Shown piece after piece: positions 43,909 to 53,160 of a stretch of 64,000 nt of DNA; within the stretch, counting starts at the first letter, position 1, and every line of letters begins with the position of its first letter. Both the position numbers and the translations under genes were made by a program. This stretch comes from [Bacillus] selenitireducens MLS10 (GTDB lineage Bacteria; Bacillota; Bacilli; Bacillales; Salisediminibacteriaceae). Where the stretch lies: NCBI RefSeq assembly GCF_000093085.1, contig NC_014219.1, forward strand, positions 1,488,001 through 1,552,000, written 5' to 3'. Under the pieces are notes generated by a model. It made no database searches. It was not told where the DNA came from and saw nothing but the letters and a program-made list of their open reading frames with translations.

Positions 43909-44612
43909 TAATGCATGTGGTCGTTGGTGTCCATAAAAGAGATCTCACCCATCTCTTCAAGGTATTCCTCGACCTCCTGATCAAACTGTTCCCGTAAATG
44001 GACTCCGTTCATGTTTTCGGCTGTTTCATGCTCTGATTCTTCCAGGAGTTTCGGGATCAGCCTTTGCCAGATAACCGTGCGCTCCGCATGGTCGCGGTCA
44101 AACTCCATCAGGAACTCCTCGAGATCTTTATCCATCCCCTGTGACATGCCCTCAATCAGTGCGGGGGTATTCTGTTCGTATACTTGAATATTATAATGCG
44201 CCTGCTGGTCAATCATGTCATCGGAAACCTGCACGTCATAAGCTTCTTTAGCGTACATACGCCAGGCATTCTCATAAATATACCGGTCTTCAGCAAGCTG
44301 GATGATTTCTTCAAGGTCCCATTCTTCCTGAAATTCTTCACGCTGAATATAATAGCGGATGAACCATTTTTGGACTTCTTCCGTGGCTGACTGATCAATC
44401 ATGTGTGCCCGGTTCTCAAACAGCACGGTCGCATAAGCGGTCATATCTGCATAGTCTTCCGCACTTAAAGGCGGCGTGTTTTCGTGATACACAGCTTCCA
44501 CTTCTTCAAAGCTGATGTCGAGGCTGCTGTTTTCAGACTGCTCGTTTATACATGCGCTGCTCAACAGGGCAAGCAAGATGAAGCTTCCTAGTATTGACAG
44601 GTATTTGGACAT
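43908..44612 (-). CDS. hypothetical lipoprotein
   Basis: About 234 residues. A signal peptide ends in lipobox LSSAC, so it is lipid-anchored outside. The rest is acidic and helical, resembling the N-terminal part of SurA/PrsA-like chaperones in character, but no PPIase motif is present. The C-terminus is His-containing (NDHMH). The start is the ATG at 44612 with AAAGGTGGTGA upstream; the GTG four codons earlier is less likely. Function unknown. Confidence 0.65.
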   Translation of the reverse strand: MSKYLSILGSFILLALLSSACINEQSENSSLDISFEEVEAVYHENTPPLSAEDYADMTAYATVLFENRAHMIDQSATEEVQKWFIRYYIQREEFQEEWDLEEIIQLAEDRYIYENAWRMYAKEAYDVQVSDDMIDQQAHYNIQVYEQNTPALIEGMSQGMDKDLEEFLMEFDRDHAERTVIWQRLIPKLLEESEHETAENMNGVHLREQFDQEVEEYLEEMGEISFMDTNDHMH

Positions 44613-44716
44613 GATGGTCACCACCTTTAGCTCTTCTCTTATCTTAAACCTAACTGTCAGAGCGCTTCAAGTGGAGGATTTCAGAAAATTGTCTAAAACT
44701 GTTGAAGAAGATCATC

Positions 44717-44745
44717 TTGAATCTGCCGCCGTTCCGTCATATACT
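44717..44745 (+). promoter_or_regulatory. sigma-A promoter of ytoI
   Basis: TTGAAT (44717-44722), 17 bases, TATACT (44740-44745), 62 bases before the coding start. Confidence 0.7.
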
Positions 44746-44807
44746 TGTGTTAGTACAGATGTTGAAATAAATAATAACAGTCCGATAAATCTGGGAGGAA
44801 CCCTTAT

Positions 44808-46115
44808 ATGACAAAGCATGAGCAGATATTACAGCACATCAGATCACTGGAAGTAGGGAACAAAATATCCGTCAGGCACGTGGCGAAGGTACTTGGCGTC
44901 AGTGAAGGAACGGCATACCGGGCCATTAAAGATGCAGAAAACCAGGGACTCGTCAGTACGATTGAACGGGTCGGGACGATCCGGATTGAAAAGAAGCAGA
45001 AGGAGAACATAGAGAAACTGACATTTGCGGAAGTCATTAACATTGTGGAAGGGTCAGTTCTCGGGGGGCGGAACGGTCTGTATAAAACATTGAATAAGTT
45101 CGTCATCGGTGCGATGAAAGCCGAAGCCATGATGCGCTACGTTGAAGCGGGAAATCTCCTGATCGTCGGAAACCGTGAACAGGTTCATAAACTGGCCCTG
45201 GAAGCCGGTTCAGCCGTCCTGATTACGGGAGGCTTTGACACGAGTGAGGATGTCAAACAGCTGGCAGACAATCTTGAACTGCCTTTGATCACGACATCTT
45301 ATGACACATTTACCGTGGCAACCATGATCAACCGGGCGATCTACGACCAGCTGATCAAAAAAGAAATCATCTCAGTGGAGGACATCCTTATTCCCGTCGA
45401 AAAAACCGATTTTCTGACGGCCGGGGAAAAGCTTTCAAGATGGCGCGAACTGAACGAAGAGACCGGTCACAGCCGTTATCCCGTTGTTGATCCTGAGCTG
45501 AAACTGCTTGGGATTGTGACGGCGAAGGACGTAATCGGAGAAGAGCCGGATACGCAGGTGGAGAAAATTATGACCCGCCAGCCAATTGCTGTGACGAGCC
45601 TGACGAGCGTGGCCTCTGCGGCCCATATGATGGTCTGGGAAGGTATTGAACTGTTGCCGGTGATCGATCAGGGGAAGAAGCTGATCGGCGTCATCAGCAG
45701 GCAGGATGTACTGAAAGCCCTGCAAATGATCCAAAGGCAGCCTCATGTCGGAGATACCATCGAAGATCTGGTTACGCGGCACTTTGAAGACATATCCACA
45801 CCTCAGGAGCATGCGTTTACCCTTGAAGTCTCCCCGCAGATGACCAATCATCTCGGCACGATCTCGTATGGGGTCGTCACGACAATTGTGACGGAATCAA
45901 GCAGCCGGGTTCTCAGGAAATACAAGAAGGGGGATCTGGTCGTTGAGAACATCACGATCTTCTTTATCAAGCCCGTGCAGATCGATGCGGCGATTCTCGT
46001 GAAACCGAAGGTGCTTGAAGTGGGGCGCAAATTCGGGAAGGTTGACGTGGAACTCTTTCATCAGGGTCAGCTTGTCGGGAAGGCGCTTTTGGTTGCCCAG
46101 CTGATCGACCGATAA
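44808..46115 (+). CDS. HTH-DRTGG-CBS-hotdog regulator (YtoI-like)
   Basis: A 435-residue four-part protein: a winged/HTH segment (about 1-60, VLGVSEGTAYRAIKDAENQG), a DRTGG domain (about 70-185), a pair of CBS domains (about 190-310, ending in VISRQDVLKAL), and a C-terminal thioesterase-like hotdog region (about 330-435). It is the same layout as B. subtilis YtoI. CBS domains probably bind an adenine nucleotide; the target genes are not known. Confidence 0.88.
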   Translation: MTKHEQILQHIRSLEVGNKISVRHVAKVLGVSEGTAYRAIKDAENQGLVSTIERVGTIRIEKKQKENIEKLTFAEVINIVEGSVLGGRNGLYKTLNKFVIGAMKAEAMMRYVEAGNLLIVGNREQVHKLALEAGSAVLITGGFDTSEDVKQLADNLELPLITTSYDTFTVATMINRAIYDQLIKKEIISVEDILIPVEKTDFLTAGEKLSRWRELNEETGHSRYPVVDPELKLLGIVTAKDVIGEEPDTQVEKIMTRQPIAVTSLTSVASAAHMMVWEGIELLPVIDQGKKLIGVISRQDVLKALQMIQRQPHVGDTIEDLVTRHFEDISTPQEHAFTLEVSPQMTNHLGTISYGVVTTIVTESSSRVLRKYKKGDLVVENITIFFIKPVQIDAAILVKPKVLEVGRKFGKVDVELFHQGQLVGKALLVAQLIDR

Positions 46116-46148
46116 TCACGGTTCACCATTCCTATAGTACGAAAAAAG

Positions 46149-46181
46149 CGAAACATCCTCACAGGCAGGATGTTTCGTTTT
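46149..46181. terminator. bidirectional terminator after ytoI
   Basis: CGAAACATCCT pairs with AGGATGTTTCG around CACAGGC, then TTTT; A-run on the other side. Confidence 0.87.
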
Positions 46182-46190
46182 ACGTTCAGA

Positions 46191-46487
46191 TCAAGAAGAT
46201 TGATTCATTTCCCGTTCGACGTGCGGCTGCAGAGCCTTGAAATTTTTATAGCCAAGGAAGATGTTCGCTCCGCCCATGGCAAGGAACAACAACAGAATCA
46301 CCGCAGCGACGGTTGTCTGAAGCTGAACGTAGCTGTTAATCGCGAAACTGATCATAAACAGACCGACGGCCATACTTGCCTTTGATGCGTAGGAATGTTT
46401 GACGGCTTCATATGTTGAGCGGTACTGCCGCATTTTGAAATACAAAAAAATCATCAGAAATCCAATAATGCTGATAACACCAAGCAT
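46191..46487 (-). CDS. YtpI-family small membrane protein
   Basis: A 98-residue protein with three hydrophobic segments, MLGVISIIGFLMIFLYFKMRQYRS at the start and FLAMGGANIFLGYKNFKAL near the end. It matches YtpI of B. subtilis in size and in lying opposite ytoI/nrnA. The start ATG at 46487 has AAAGGAG nine bases upstream. Function unknown. Confidence 0.75.
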   Translation of the reverse strand: MLGVISIIGFLMIFLYFKMRQYRSTYEAVKHSYASKASMAVGLFMISFAINSYVQLQTTVAAVILLLFLAMGGANIFLGYKNFKALQPHVEREMNQSS

Positions 46488-46606
46488 GTCACATAACTCC
46501 TTTCTCTCCGGTTCATTCCTGTCAGACAGGATTTTCACCTTGCACTTTCACTCATTGTAGAATACTCTGTTAAAAGAAAGCAACTATGAAAGGGGACGTG
46601 GCCTGA

Positions 46607-47551
46607 TTGATCGATTCTATTATCCAGACCATCAGCCAATTTGAACGCATTATTATTCTTCGCCATGTGCGCCCTGATCCGGATGCCGTCGGTTCACAGG
46701 CGGGATTGCGGGCTCTGATCCGTAATGAGTGGCCGCATAAAGAGGTGTTGATCGGGGGGGAGAGTGACCCTGAGTTTGATTTTCTGACGAAGATGGATGA
46801 CATTGCGGACAAGGACTATGATGGAGCGCTTGTCATCGTCTGTGATACCGCCAATCGGGAACGCATTGATGATTCGCGTTTCGATTCCGGGGATGCACTG
46901 ATCAAGATTGATCATCATCCGATGGTGGATTCCTACGGCGGGATTGAATGGGTGGATGAAGGAGCGAGCTCCACCTCTGAAATGGTCTTCGAGCTTTATG
47001 ATCGCCTCTCAAGCGGGAGTGAGCAGGACGTGGATCCGGACATGGCCAAAATGCTCTATGCGGGTATTGTCGGGGATACCGGTCGGTTCCGTTTCCCGAA
47101 CACGACGGAGCGCACGTTCAGAGCGGCGGCGCGTCTTGTCACGGCGCCGTTCTCAAGAGAGGACATCTACGAGTCGATGTATGTCAAATCGGAAAAAATG
47201 CTCCGCCTGGAAGGGTATGTGCTGTCGAATGTGGCTGTCAAACCGAGCGGTGCTGCGGTCGTATATCTCCGTTCCGATACATTGGAACAGTTCGGGGTCA
47301 GTGCAAAAGAAGCCTCGGCGATTGTGAACAGCTTCTCGGCACTTGAGGGTCTGAAAGCCTGGGCGTTTCTCGTCGAGGAGGAAGATCAGATCCGCCTCAG
47401 GATCCGTTCGAAGGGCCCTCAGGTTCATAAACTTGCCGAGCGGTATCACGGCGGAGGGCATCCGATGGCGGCTGGCGCTTCCGCTTTTTCGTGGGAAGAA
47501 GCGGAATCCTTCAGCGATGAACTTGATGCACTTTGCCAAAGCTATACGTAA
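46607..47551 (+). CDS. nrnA: bifunctional oligoribonuclease / pAp phosphatase
   Basis: A 314-residue DHH-DHHA1 enzyme degrading nanoRNAs and 3'-phosphoadenosine 5'-phosphate. Metal motifs are RPDPDAVGSQ, VCDTANRERID, KIDHHPMVD (the DHH) and GDTGRFRFPN; the GGGHPMAAGA loop of DHHA1 lies near the end. The start is TTG at 46607, preceded at once by an in-frame TGA, so no longer start exists; AAAGGGG lies 11 bases upstream. In B. subtilis ytrI and ytrH separate nrnA from dnaE; here dnaE follows directly. Confidence 0.92.
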   Translation: MIDSIIQTISQFERIIILRHVRPDPDAVGSQAGLRALIRNEWPHKEVLIGGESDPEFDFLTKMDDIADKDYDGALVIVCDTANRERIDDSRFDSGDALIKIDHHPMVDSYGGIEWVDEGASSTSEMVFELYDRLSSGSEQDVDPDMAKMLYAGIVGDTGRFRFPNTTERTFRAAARLVTAPFSREDIYESMYVKSEKMLRLEGYVLSNVAVKPSGAAVVYLRSDTLEQFGVSAKEASAIVNSFSALEGLKAWAFLVEEEDQIRLRIRSKGPQVHKLAERYHGGGHPMAAGASAFSWEEAESFSDELDALCQSYT

Positions 47552-47555
47552 AACG

Positions 47556-47597
47556 AAGGGAAACTGTCCAATCCGGTCAGGTTTCCCTTTTCATTTT
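47556..47597 (+). terminator. terminator after nrnA
   Basis: AAGGGAAAC pairs with GTTTCCCTT across 16 bases, then TTCATTTT. Confidence 0.75.
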
Positions 47598-47650
47598 CAC
47601 GGAAATGCGTCATAATGAAAGAAACAAATGTTCTCCTTTGGGGTGGTCAC

Positions 47651-50600
47651 ATGGCATATGCACATTTACATGTTCATACAGAATTCAGTCTGCTTTCGAG
47701 CCTGATCCGGATTGATGATTTGACGGAACAGGCGTCAAGTCAGGGCTTCACTGCTCTTGCCATGACAGATCTGAATAATATTTACGGTGCCGTTTCCTTC
47801 TATCGCGCCTGTCGTGCAAGGGGAATCAAACCGATACTCGGAGTGGAACTCTCCATGGAGCGCCTTTCGTTAAACAGCGGAAGGGATGTGCCAACGAGTC
47901 TTCTGTTATACGCGAAATCGTTCAGAGGCTATCAGTCCCTCGTGCGCCTTGTGACAATGGCTTGTGCGAGAGAAGCGGAACCTTACGTCACCATGGATGA
48001 ACTTGAAGCGGAGGGAGAGGAGCTCGTCGTGATCTCACCTTTCTCCGAGGGGCGGATGCAGCTGCTTGCCGAAGAGGGACGTGACGAAGAAGCGTCGGCT
48101 TTTCTGAAAACCATCAGGAACGTTTTTGGCGAAGAAGATGTATACGTGGAGATTCAGAATCACTGGCTGAGGTGGGAACGTGAGCGGATGCAGCGAATCC
48201 GGAAATGGCTTACGAATGAGCGGGTTCCGGTGGTGGCGACCAATCACGTTCATGCCCTCGAACCCGATCAGTTCGGTGCCCTGCAGACGCTCCAGGCGAT
48301 TAAAGACGGTGTCAGAATTGAAGAGATTGATGAATCACTCCGGGCTCCGGATATGTATCTCAAGAATGAAGAAGAGATGCGGGAACAGTTTGCCAAATGG
48401 AACACGGCCCTCGACGTGACAGAAGAGATCGTGGCCAAGTGCGAGGTGGAACTTCCTCTTGGCGGACAGATCCTCCCATCATATCCGGTCAGTGACGGGG
48501 AGACCGCCGCGTCCCTTCTTCGAAACTGGTGTGAGAAGGGGTTGTATGAGCGGTACCATGCACCGGAAGAGAAGCATCGGGAGCGTCTTGAGAAAGAGCT
48601 GCAGGTGATTCATGATATGGGCTACGAGGATTATTTTCTCATTGTGGCGGATTTCATGGACTACGCGCACCGAAACGGCATTCTGACAGGACCCGGACGA
48701 GGTTCAGCGGCAGGTTCACTCGTCGCATATTTGCTCAGAATCACGGATGTGGATCCGATTCTATATGATCTGCTTTTTGAGCGTTTTTTAAATCCTGAGC
48801 GGGTGTCCATGCCGGATATTGATATTGATTTTTCCGACTTGGACCGGGATCAGGTCATTCATTATGTGCATGAGCGGTACGGGGCTTCGAAAGTGGCGCA
48901 GATTGTCACTTTTGGTACGCTCGCTGCAAAAGCGGCCCTTCGGGATACGGCCCGGGTGCTTGGGATACCGACTGCGGATGTGGACAGGCTGTCAAAACTC
49001 ATTCCGGCCCGGCCGAATATGACCATTACGGCAGCTCTCGAGGAAGCGCCGGCTTTTAACAAGGCGATCCGTGAGATGCCAAAAGGCGACCTGCTGTTGA
49101 AAACGGCTCTCGATATCGAAGGGATCGCAAGGCACACATCGATCCACGCGGCGGGTGTGGTGATGAGCAAGGATCCGCTGACGGATATCGTGCCGCTTCA
49201 GCCTTCGAACGACGGTCTCACCATCACCCAGTTCCCGATGGGGGACCTTGAAGATCTGGGACTGTTAAAAATGGACTTTCTCGGGCTGAGGAATTTAAGC
49301 TTTATGGAACGGATCGCAGAAACCGTAAAGGAGAAAACCGGTGAAGCGCTCGATCTCACCCGCCTCCCCCTCGAAGATGAGCGTATGTTTGCCCTTCTTG
49401 GAAAAGGGGAGACGAACGGGATCTTTCAGCTTGAATCCCAGGGAATGCGGCGCGTACTGAAGCAGCTGAAGCCGGAACGTTTTGAAGACATCGTCGCGGT
49501 CAACGCGCTGTATCGGCCGGGGCCGATGGAACAGATCCCCCTTTACATCAGAAGAAAAAACGGGGAAGAACCGGTGACGTATCCGCACGAAGATTTGAGA
49601 GAGATCCTGGCACCCACATACGGGGTCATGATTTATCAGGAACAGATTATGCAGATCGCGTCAAAAATGGCCGGTTTCAGCCTCGCTGAAGCGGATATGC
49701 TGCGACGGGCCGTCAGTAAAAAGAAAAAAGAAGAACTCGAGCGTTCGAGGACCCTCTTTGTCGAAGGAGCGGTCGGTCGGGGTTATGCCGAGGACGAAGC
49801 AACTCGCGTTTATGAACTGATTGAGCGCTTTGCGAACTACGGGTTTAACCGCAGTCACGCCGTGGCGTACAGTATGATTTCCTGTCGTCTTGCCTGGCTG
49901 AAAACGGTGCACCCGGAGGCATTTATGGCAGCTTTGATGGAGCAGTCTGTCCATGCACCCGACAAGCTCGTCCGCTATATTGCCGAAGCAAAGCAAATGG
50001 GCCTCAGGGTCTCGGGGCCATCGGTTCAGAGGAGCAGCAGACGATTTACGGTGAACAACGGTGAAATTGTCATGGCTCTTCAGGTGATTCGCCACACCGG
50101 TCACCATGCAGCGGCGGAAATCATTCGCGCCAGGGAAGAGGAAGGACCTTTTGGAAGCCTGTTTGATTTCTGCAAGCGGGTCTCGCTCAAAATTGTCAGC
50201 CGGAAGACCGTTGAATCACTCATCATGGCCGGGGCAATGGATGACTTTGGTGTGGACCGTACGTCCCTGTTTGCCTCACTCGAGGATGCCTTTCAGTTTG
50301 GCGACGAGGATGCAGAAGGGTTCTCGCTCTTTGAACAGGAAGAAGGGGAGCCTGATTACCGACAAGGCGGCAGAATGACGCTTATGGATAAATTGGATGA
50401 AGAGCGTGAAGTGATGGGCTTTTATCTTTCGGGTCATCCTGTTGAGGATGATTTAGAGCTGTTAAAGACCTATAAACGTCAGAGTATTCTTGAAGCAATG
50501 GGAGTGGCATCTGAGAAAATGACAGTCAGGCTTGCGGGAATGATTGAGCATATCCGCCTCATCCGCACAAAAAAAGGTGATCAAATGGCCTTTGTCTCCA

Positions 50601-51031
50601 TGAGTGATGAAACAGGTGCCATGGATATTACCGTGTTTCCCGAACAGCTGAAGCACTATCAGATGGCGCTTAAGAAAAACGGGCTCATCTTCACTGAAGG
50701 AAAGATGCAGTGGCGTAACGATGCCTGGAATCTGATCCTGGATAAAGCCGTATCCCTTGAGACCCTCAGAAGCAGGGTCAAAGAAGAGGCGCAGCCGACC
50801 CTTTATATCCGCTTCAGCCACGCGCAAGAAAAAGAAGGGGTCCCGAACAAAGTGGAGGCACTGTTGCAGGATACGCCGGGAGAAGTGCCTGTCGTTCTGA
50901 AGTTCGAATCGACTGGTGAGGTTCGCAAACTCTCAGAACTTTGGAATGTGAAGGTGGATGAATCCCTCCTTTTGAAGCTTGAAGGCCTCCTCGGAAAAAA
51001 GAATCTGTTTTTCCGTCCGTCCAGGGTGTGA
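47651..51031 (+). CDS. dnaE: DNA polymerase III subunit alpha (DnaE)
   Basis: About 1126 residues; the second replicative polymerase of Firmicutes, which extends primers before PolC takes over. Order: PHP domain (AHLHVHTEFSLLSS, residues 4-17), polymerase core with GPGRGSAAGS and the metal-binding MPDIDIDFSD, finger/beta-binding parts, and an OB-fold (about 960-1030). The start is taken at the ATG giving MAYAHLHVH, with GGGGTGG upstream; an ATG 36 bases earlier is less likely. No proofreading exonuclease domain is present, as expected for DnaE. Confidence 0.95.
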   Translation: MAYAHLHVHTEFSLLSSLIRIDDLTEQASSQGFTALAMTDLNNIYGAVSFYRACRARGIKPILGVELSMERLSLNSGRDVPTSLLLYAKSFRGYQSLVRLVTMACAREAEPYVTMDELEAEGEELVVISPFSEGRMQLLAEEGRDEEASAFLKTIRNVFGEEDVYVEIQNHWLRWERERMQRIRKWLTNERVPVVATNHVHALEPDQFGALQTLQAIKDGVRIEEIDESLRAPDMYLKNEEEMREQFAKWNTALDVTEEIVAKCEVELPLGGQILPSYPVSDGETAASLLRNWCEKGLYERYHAPEEKHRERLEKELQVIHDMGYEDYFLIVADFMDYAHRNGILTGPGRGSAAGSLVAYLLRITDVDPILYDLLFERFLNPERVSMPDIDIDFSDLDRDQVIHYVHERYGASKVAQIVTFGTLAAKAALRDTARVLGIPTADVDRLSKLIPARPNMTITAALEEAPAFNKAIREMPKGDLLLKTALDIEGIARHTSIHAAGVVMSKDPLTDIVPLQPSNDGLTITQFPMGDLEDLGLLKMDFLGLRNLSFMERIAETVKEKTGEALDLTRLPLEDERMFALLGKGETNGIFQLESQGMRRVLKQLKPERFEDIVAVNALYRPGPMEQIPLYIRRKNGEEPVTYPHEDLREILAPTYGVMIYQEQIMQIASKMAGFSLAEADMLRRAVSKKKKEELERSRTLFVEGAVGRGYAEDEATRVYELIERFANYGFNRSHAVAYSMISCRLAWLKTVHPEAFMAALMEQSVHAPDKLVRYIAEAKQMGLRVSGPSVQRSSRRFTVNNGEIVMALQVIRHTGHHAAAEIIRAREEEGPFGSLFDFCKRVSLKIVSRKTVESLIMAGAMDDFGVDRTSLFASLEDAFQFGDEDAEGFSLFEQEEGEPDYRQGGRMTLMDKLDEEREVMGFYLSGHPVEDDLELLKTYKRQSILEAMGVASEKMTVRLAGMIEHIRLIRTKKGDQMAFVSMSDETGAMDITVFPEQLKHYQMALKKNGLIFTEGKMQWRNDAWNLILDKAVSLETLRSRVKEEAQPTLYIRFSHAQEKEGVPNKVEALLQDTPGEVPVVLKFESTGEVRKLSELWNVKVDESLLLKLEGLLGKKNLFFRPSRV

Positions 51032-51047
51032 TGGACGGATTTTTTTT
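51012..51047 (+). terminator. terminator of dnaE, overlapping its stop codon
   Basis: TCCGTCC pairs with GGACGGA around a 14-base loop containing the TGA, followed by eight T. Confidence 0.85.
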
Positions 51048-51109
51048 GGTATAATAGCAGGGTCAAGGGGTGGTCTGACCACCATATTCCAAAAAGGAGC
51101 GTGGGGGCA

Positions 51110-52348
51110 ATGTCAACATTAAGAGAAGAAGCTCTACATATGCACAGGGTTCACCAGGGGAAGCTTGAAACGACACCGAAGGTCGCTGTCAGAAACGCAG
51201 AGGATCTGTCGCTGGCCTATTCACCGGGAGTCGCCGAGCCTTGTAAAGAGATTTTTGAAGATCCGCAGACGGTCTACGAATACACCGTCAAGGGGAATAT
51301 GGTCGGCGTTGTATCCGATGGATCGGCCGTACTCGGTCTGGGGAATATCGGTCCTGAGGCGGCAATGCCCGTCATGGAAGGGAAAGCGGTCCTGTTCAAA
51401 TCGTTTGCGGGTGTGGATGCTTTTCCGATCTGTCTGAATACGAACGATGTGGATACGATCGTCAATACGGTCAAGCTTATGGAACCGACGTTTGGCGGAA
51501 TCAACCTCGAGGATATTTCAGCACCGCGCTGTTTTGAGATTGAAGAACGCCTGAAGCGGGAGATGAATATTCCGGTCTTTCACGATGATCAGCACGGAAC
51601 GGCGATTGTGACAGCTGCAGGACTCGTCAACGCACTGAAGCTCTCCGGAAAGAAAATGGGGGAGATTAAAGTTGTCGTCAACGGCGCCGGTGCTGCGGGC
51701 ATCGCCATTATCAAGCTTCTCATGAGCATGGGCTGTAAATCGTTTATCCTCTGTGACTCCAAAGGTGCGATCTTTGAAGGGCGTCCATACGGAATGAACG
51801 ACCTGAAAGATGAGCTGGCCCAGAAGACCAACCTTGAGAAAAAAGAAGGAAGCTTAAAAGACGTAATTAAAGATACGGATGTGTTTATCGGAGTATCCGT
51901 TGAAGGAGCCGTCGATAAAGAGATGGTTGCTAGCATGAATCAGAATCCGATTATTTTTGCCATGGCCAATCCGGTTCCGGAAATTATGCCGGAGGATGCC
52001 AAAGCGGCAGGAGCAAGCGTGATCGGGACAGGACGGTCAGATTTCCCGAATCAGGTGAATAACGTGCTTGCGTTCCCGGGCATTTTCCGGGGGGCCCTCG
52101 ATGTATTCGCAACGCACATCAATGAAGAGATGAAGATCGCTGCTGTAAATGCGATTGCAGGACTCGTCGGTGACAACGAAGTCAATACGGACTACGTGAT
52201 TCCGAATCCGTTTGACAAGCGGGTTGCGCCGGCTGTGGCAAAAGCCGTGGCAATCGCTGCGATGGAGACAGGTGTTGCGAGAAGGAAAGTTGATCCTGAC
52301 GCAGTCGAGAAAAAAACGTATGATTTGACGATGATTGACGAAGAGTGA
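51110..52348 (+). CDS. NAD(P)-dependent malic enzyme (YtsJ-like)
   Basis: About 412 residues; decarboxylates malate to pyruvate. SLAYSPGVAEPCKEI and the lysine in TVKGNMVGVV start the catalytic domain, HDDQHGTAIV binds metal, and VVNGAGAAGIAI is the cofactor fold. The short length is that of bacterial malic enzymes without a phosphotransacetylase domain. The start is the ATG at 51110; the GTG nine bases earlier is crowded against AAAGGAG. Follows dnaE as ytsJ does in B. subtilis; YtsJ prefers NADP, which may hold here too. Confidence 0.9.
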   Translation: MSTLREEALHMHRVHQGKLETTPKVAVRNAEDLSLAYSPGVAEPCKEIFEDPQTVYEYTVKGNMVGVVSDGSAVLGLGNIGPEAAMPVMEGKAVLFKSFAGVDAFPICLNTNDVDTIVNTVKLMEPTFGGINLEDISAPRCFEIEERLKREMNIPVFHDDQHGTAIVTAAGLVNALKLSGKKMGEIKVVVNGAGAAGIAIIKLLMSMGCKSFILCDSKGAIFEGRPYGMNDLKDELAQKTNLEKKEGSLKDVIKDTDVFIGVSVEGAVDKEMVASMNQNPIIFAMANPVPEIMPEDAKAAGASVIGTGRSDFPNQVNNVLAFPGIFRGALDVFATHINEEMKIAAVNAIAGLVGDNEVNTDYVIPNPFDKRVAPAVAKAVAIAAMETGVARRKVDPDAVEKKTYDLTMIDEE

Positions 52349-52358
52349 GTAAAGCATC

Positions 52359-52391
52359 GTAACCGGGAGCAGAGGCTCCCGGTTACCTCTT
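52359..52391 (+). terminator. terminator after malic enzyme
   Basis: GTAACCGGGAGC pairs with GCTCCCGGTTAC around AGAG, then CTCTTT. Confidence 0.82.
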
Positions 52392-52418
52392 TCGGTAAGA
52401 TAAGGACGTGATACGAGG

Positions 52419-53075
52419 ATGAACAACAAAGTGTATATGAACATCCTGAATGAGCTGAACGGGATCATCGAAACGGATCATCTGACGGCAGGAGATAAAC
52501 TGCCTTCGGAACGGGAGCTCGCAGAGCGCCTTGGTGCCGGTCGGTCTTCAGTGCGGGAAGCCCTGAGGGCCCTTGAACTGCTTGATTTAATCGAGACAAA
52601 GAAAGGTGAAGGCACTTTTGTCAAGCAGCCCGGGAGCCACAGTCTCGCAGAAATTCTAGCAGCTTTCTTTCTGAGGGAACCGAGGGCAAGGCGTGATCTG
52701 TCGGAGACTAGACGGATTATAGAAGCCGAAGCGGTCAGGCTTGCCTGTGAACGGCATCAGCCCGAGCATCTGCATACGCTGAGAACGATGATTGACCAGG
52801 CGCGTCTGACGGCAGCGGAGGGCAGGATTCCTGCCGAGGAAGACTATGAGTTTCACCGGACGCTCGTAAAAGCAGGAGGTAATCATCTCATGCTCAACAT
52901 CTGGTACCCCTTGGTTGCATACAGCAAAGGACTGATGAAATCATCCCTTGCCAGAGAGGGTCGGATTGAAGAAGCACTGAATGAGCATGAAGAAATCGTC
53001 AGAACCATTGAAATGAGAGAGCGTGATCGAGCGGTGGAAGCGATCCACCATCACCTGTCAAACAGTCAGTTCTGA
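52419..53075 (+). CDS. GntR/FadR-family transcriptional regulator
   Basis: A 218-residue regulator: N-terminal winged HTH (about 8-70: DKLPSERELAERLGAGRSSVREALRAL) and a C-terminal FCD all-helical ligand domain (about 85-212) with DYEFHRTLVKAGGN and NEHEEIV, which supply metal-binding Asp/His residues. It lies between malic enzyme and accDA on the same strand, suggesting control of lipid or organic-acid metabolism; the ligand is unknown. The ribosome site is poor for the first ATG; a second ATG six codons on is possible. Confidence 0.85.
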   Translation: MNNKVYMNILNELNGIIETDHLTAGDKLPSERELAERLGAGRSSVREALRALELLDLIETKKGEGTFVKQPGSHSLAEILAAFFLREPRARRDLSETRRIIEAEAVRLACERHQPEHLHTLRTMIDQARLTAAEGRIPAEEDYEFHRTLVKAGGNHLMLNIWYPLVAYSKGLMKSSLAREGRIEEALNEHEEIVRTIEMRERDRAVEAIHHHLSNSQF

Positions 53076-53098
53076 AGGTTTTTCTTTTTACTTTCAAA

Positions 53099-53135
53099 TT
53101 AAGAGCTGGTTCTAAAACCATCTAAATATTATACT
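53099..53135 (+). promoter_or_regulatory. accDA promoter with FapR-like operator
   Basis: TTAAGAGCTGGTTCTAA (53099-53115) matches the FapR operator pattern TTAGTACC-TGGTACTAA in most positions. It overlaps the -35 area of a promoter with -10 TATACT (53130-53135) and a poor -35 (TGGTTC, 17-base spacer). FapR represses fatty-acid synthesis genes until malonyl-CoA accumulates; the acetyl-CoA carboxylase genes downstream fit such control. Confidence 0.5.
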
Positions 53136-53160
53136 TAACACTATTAAAAGAGGTGATTTC

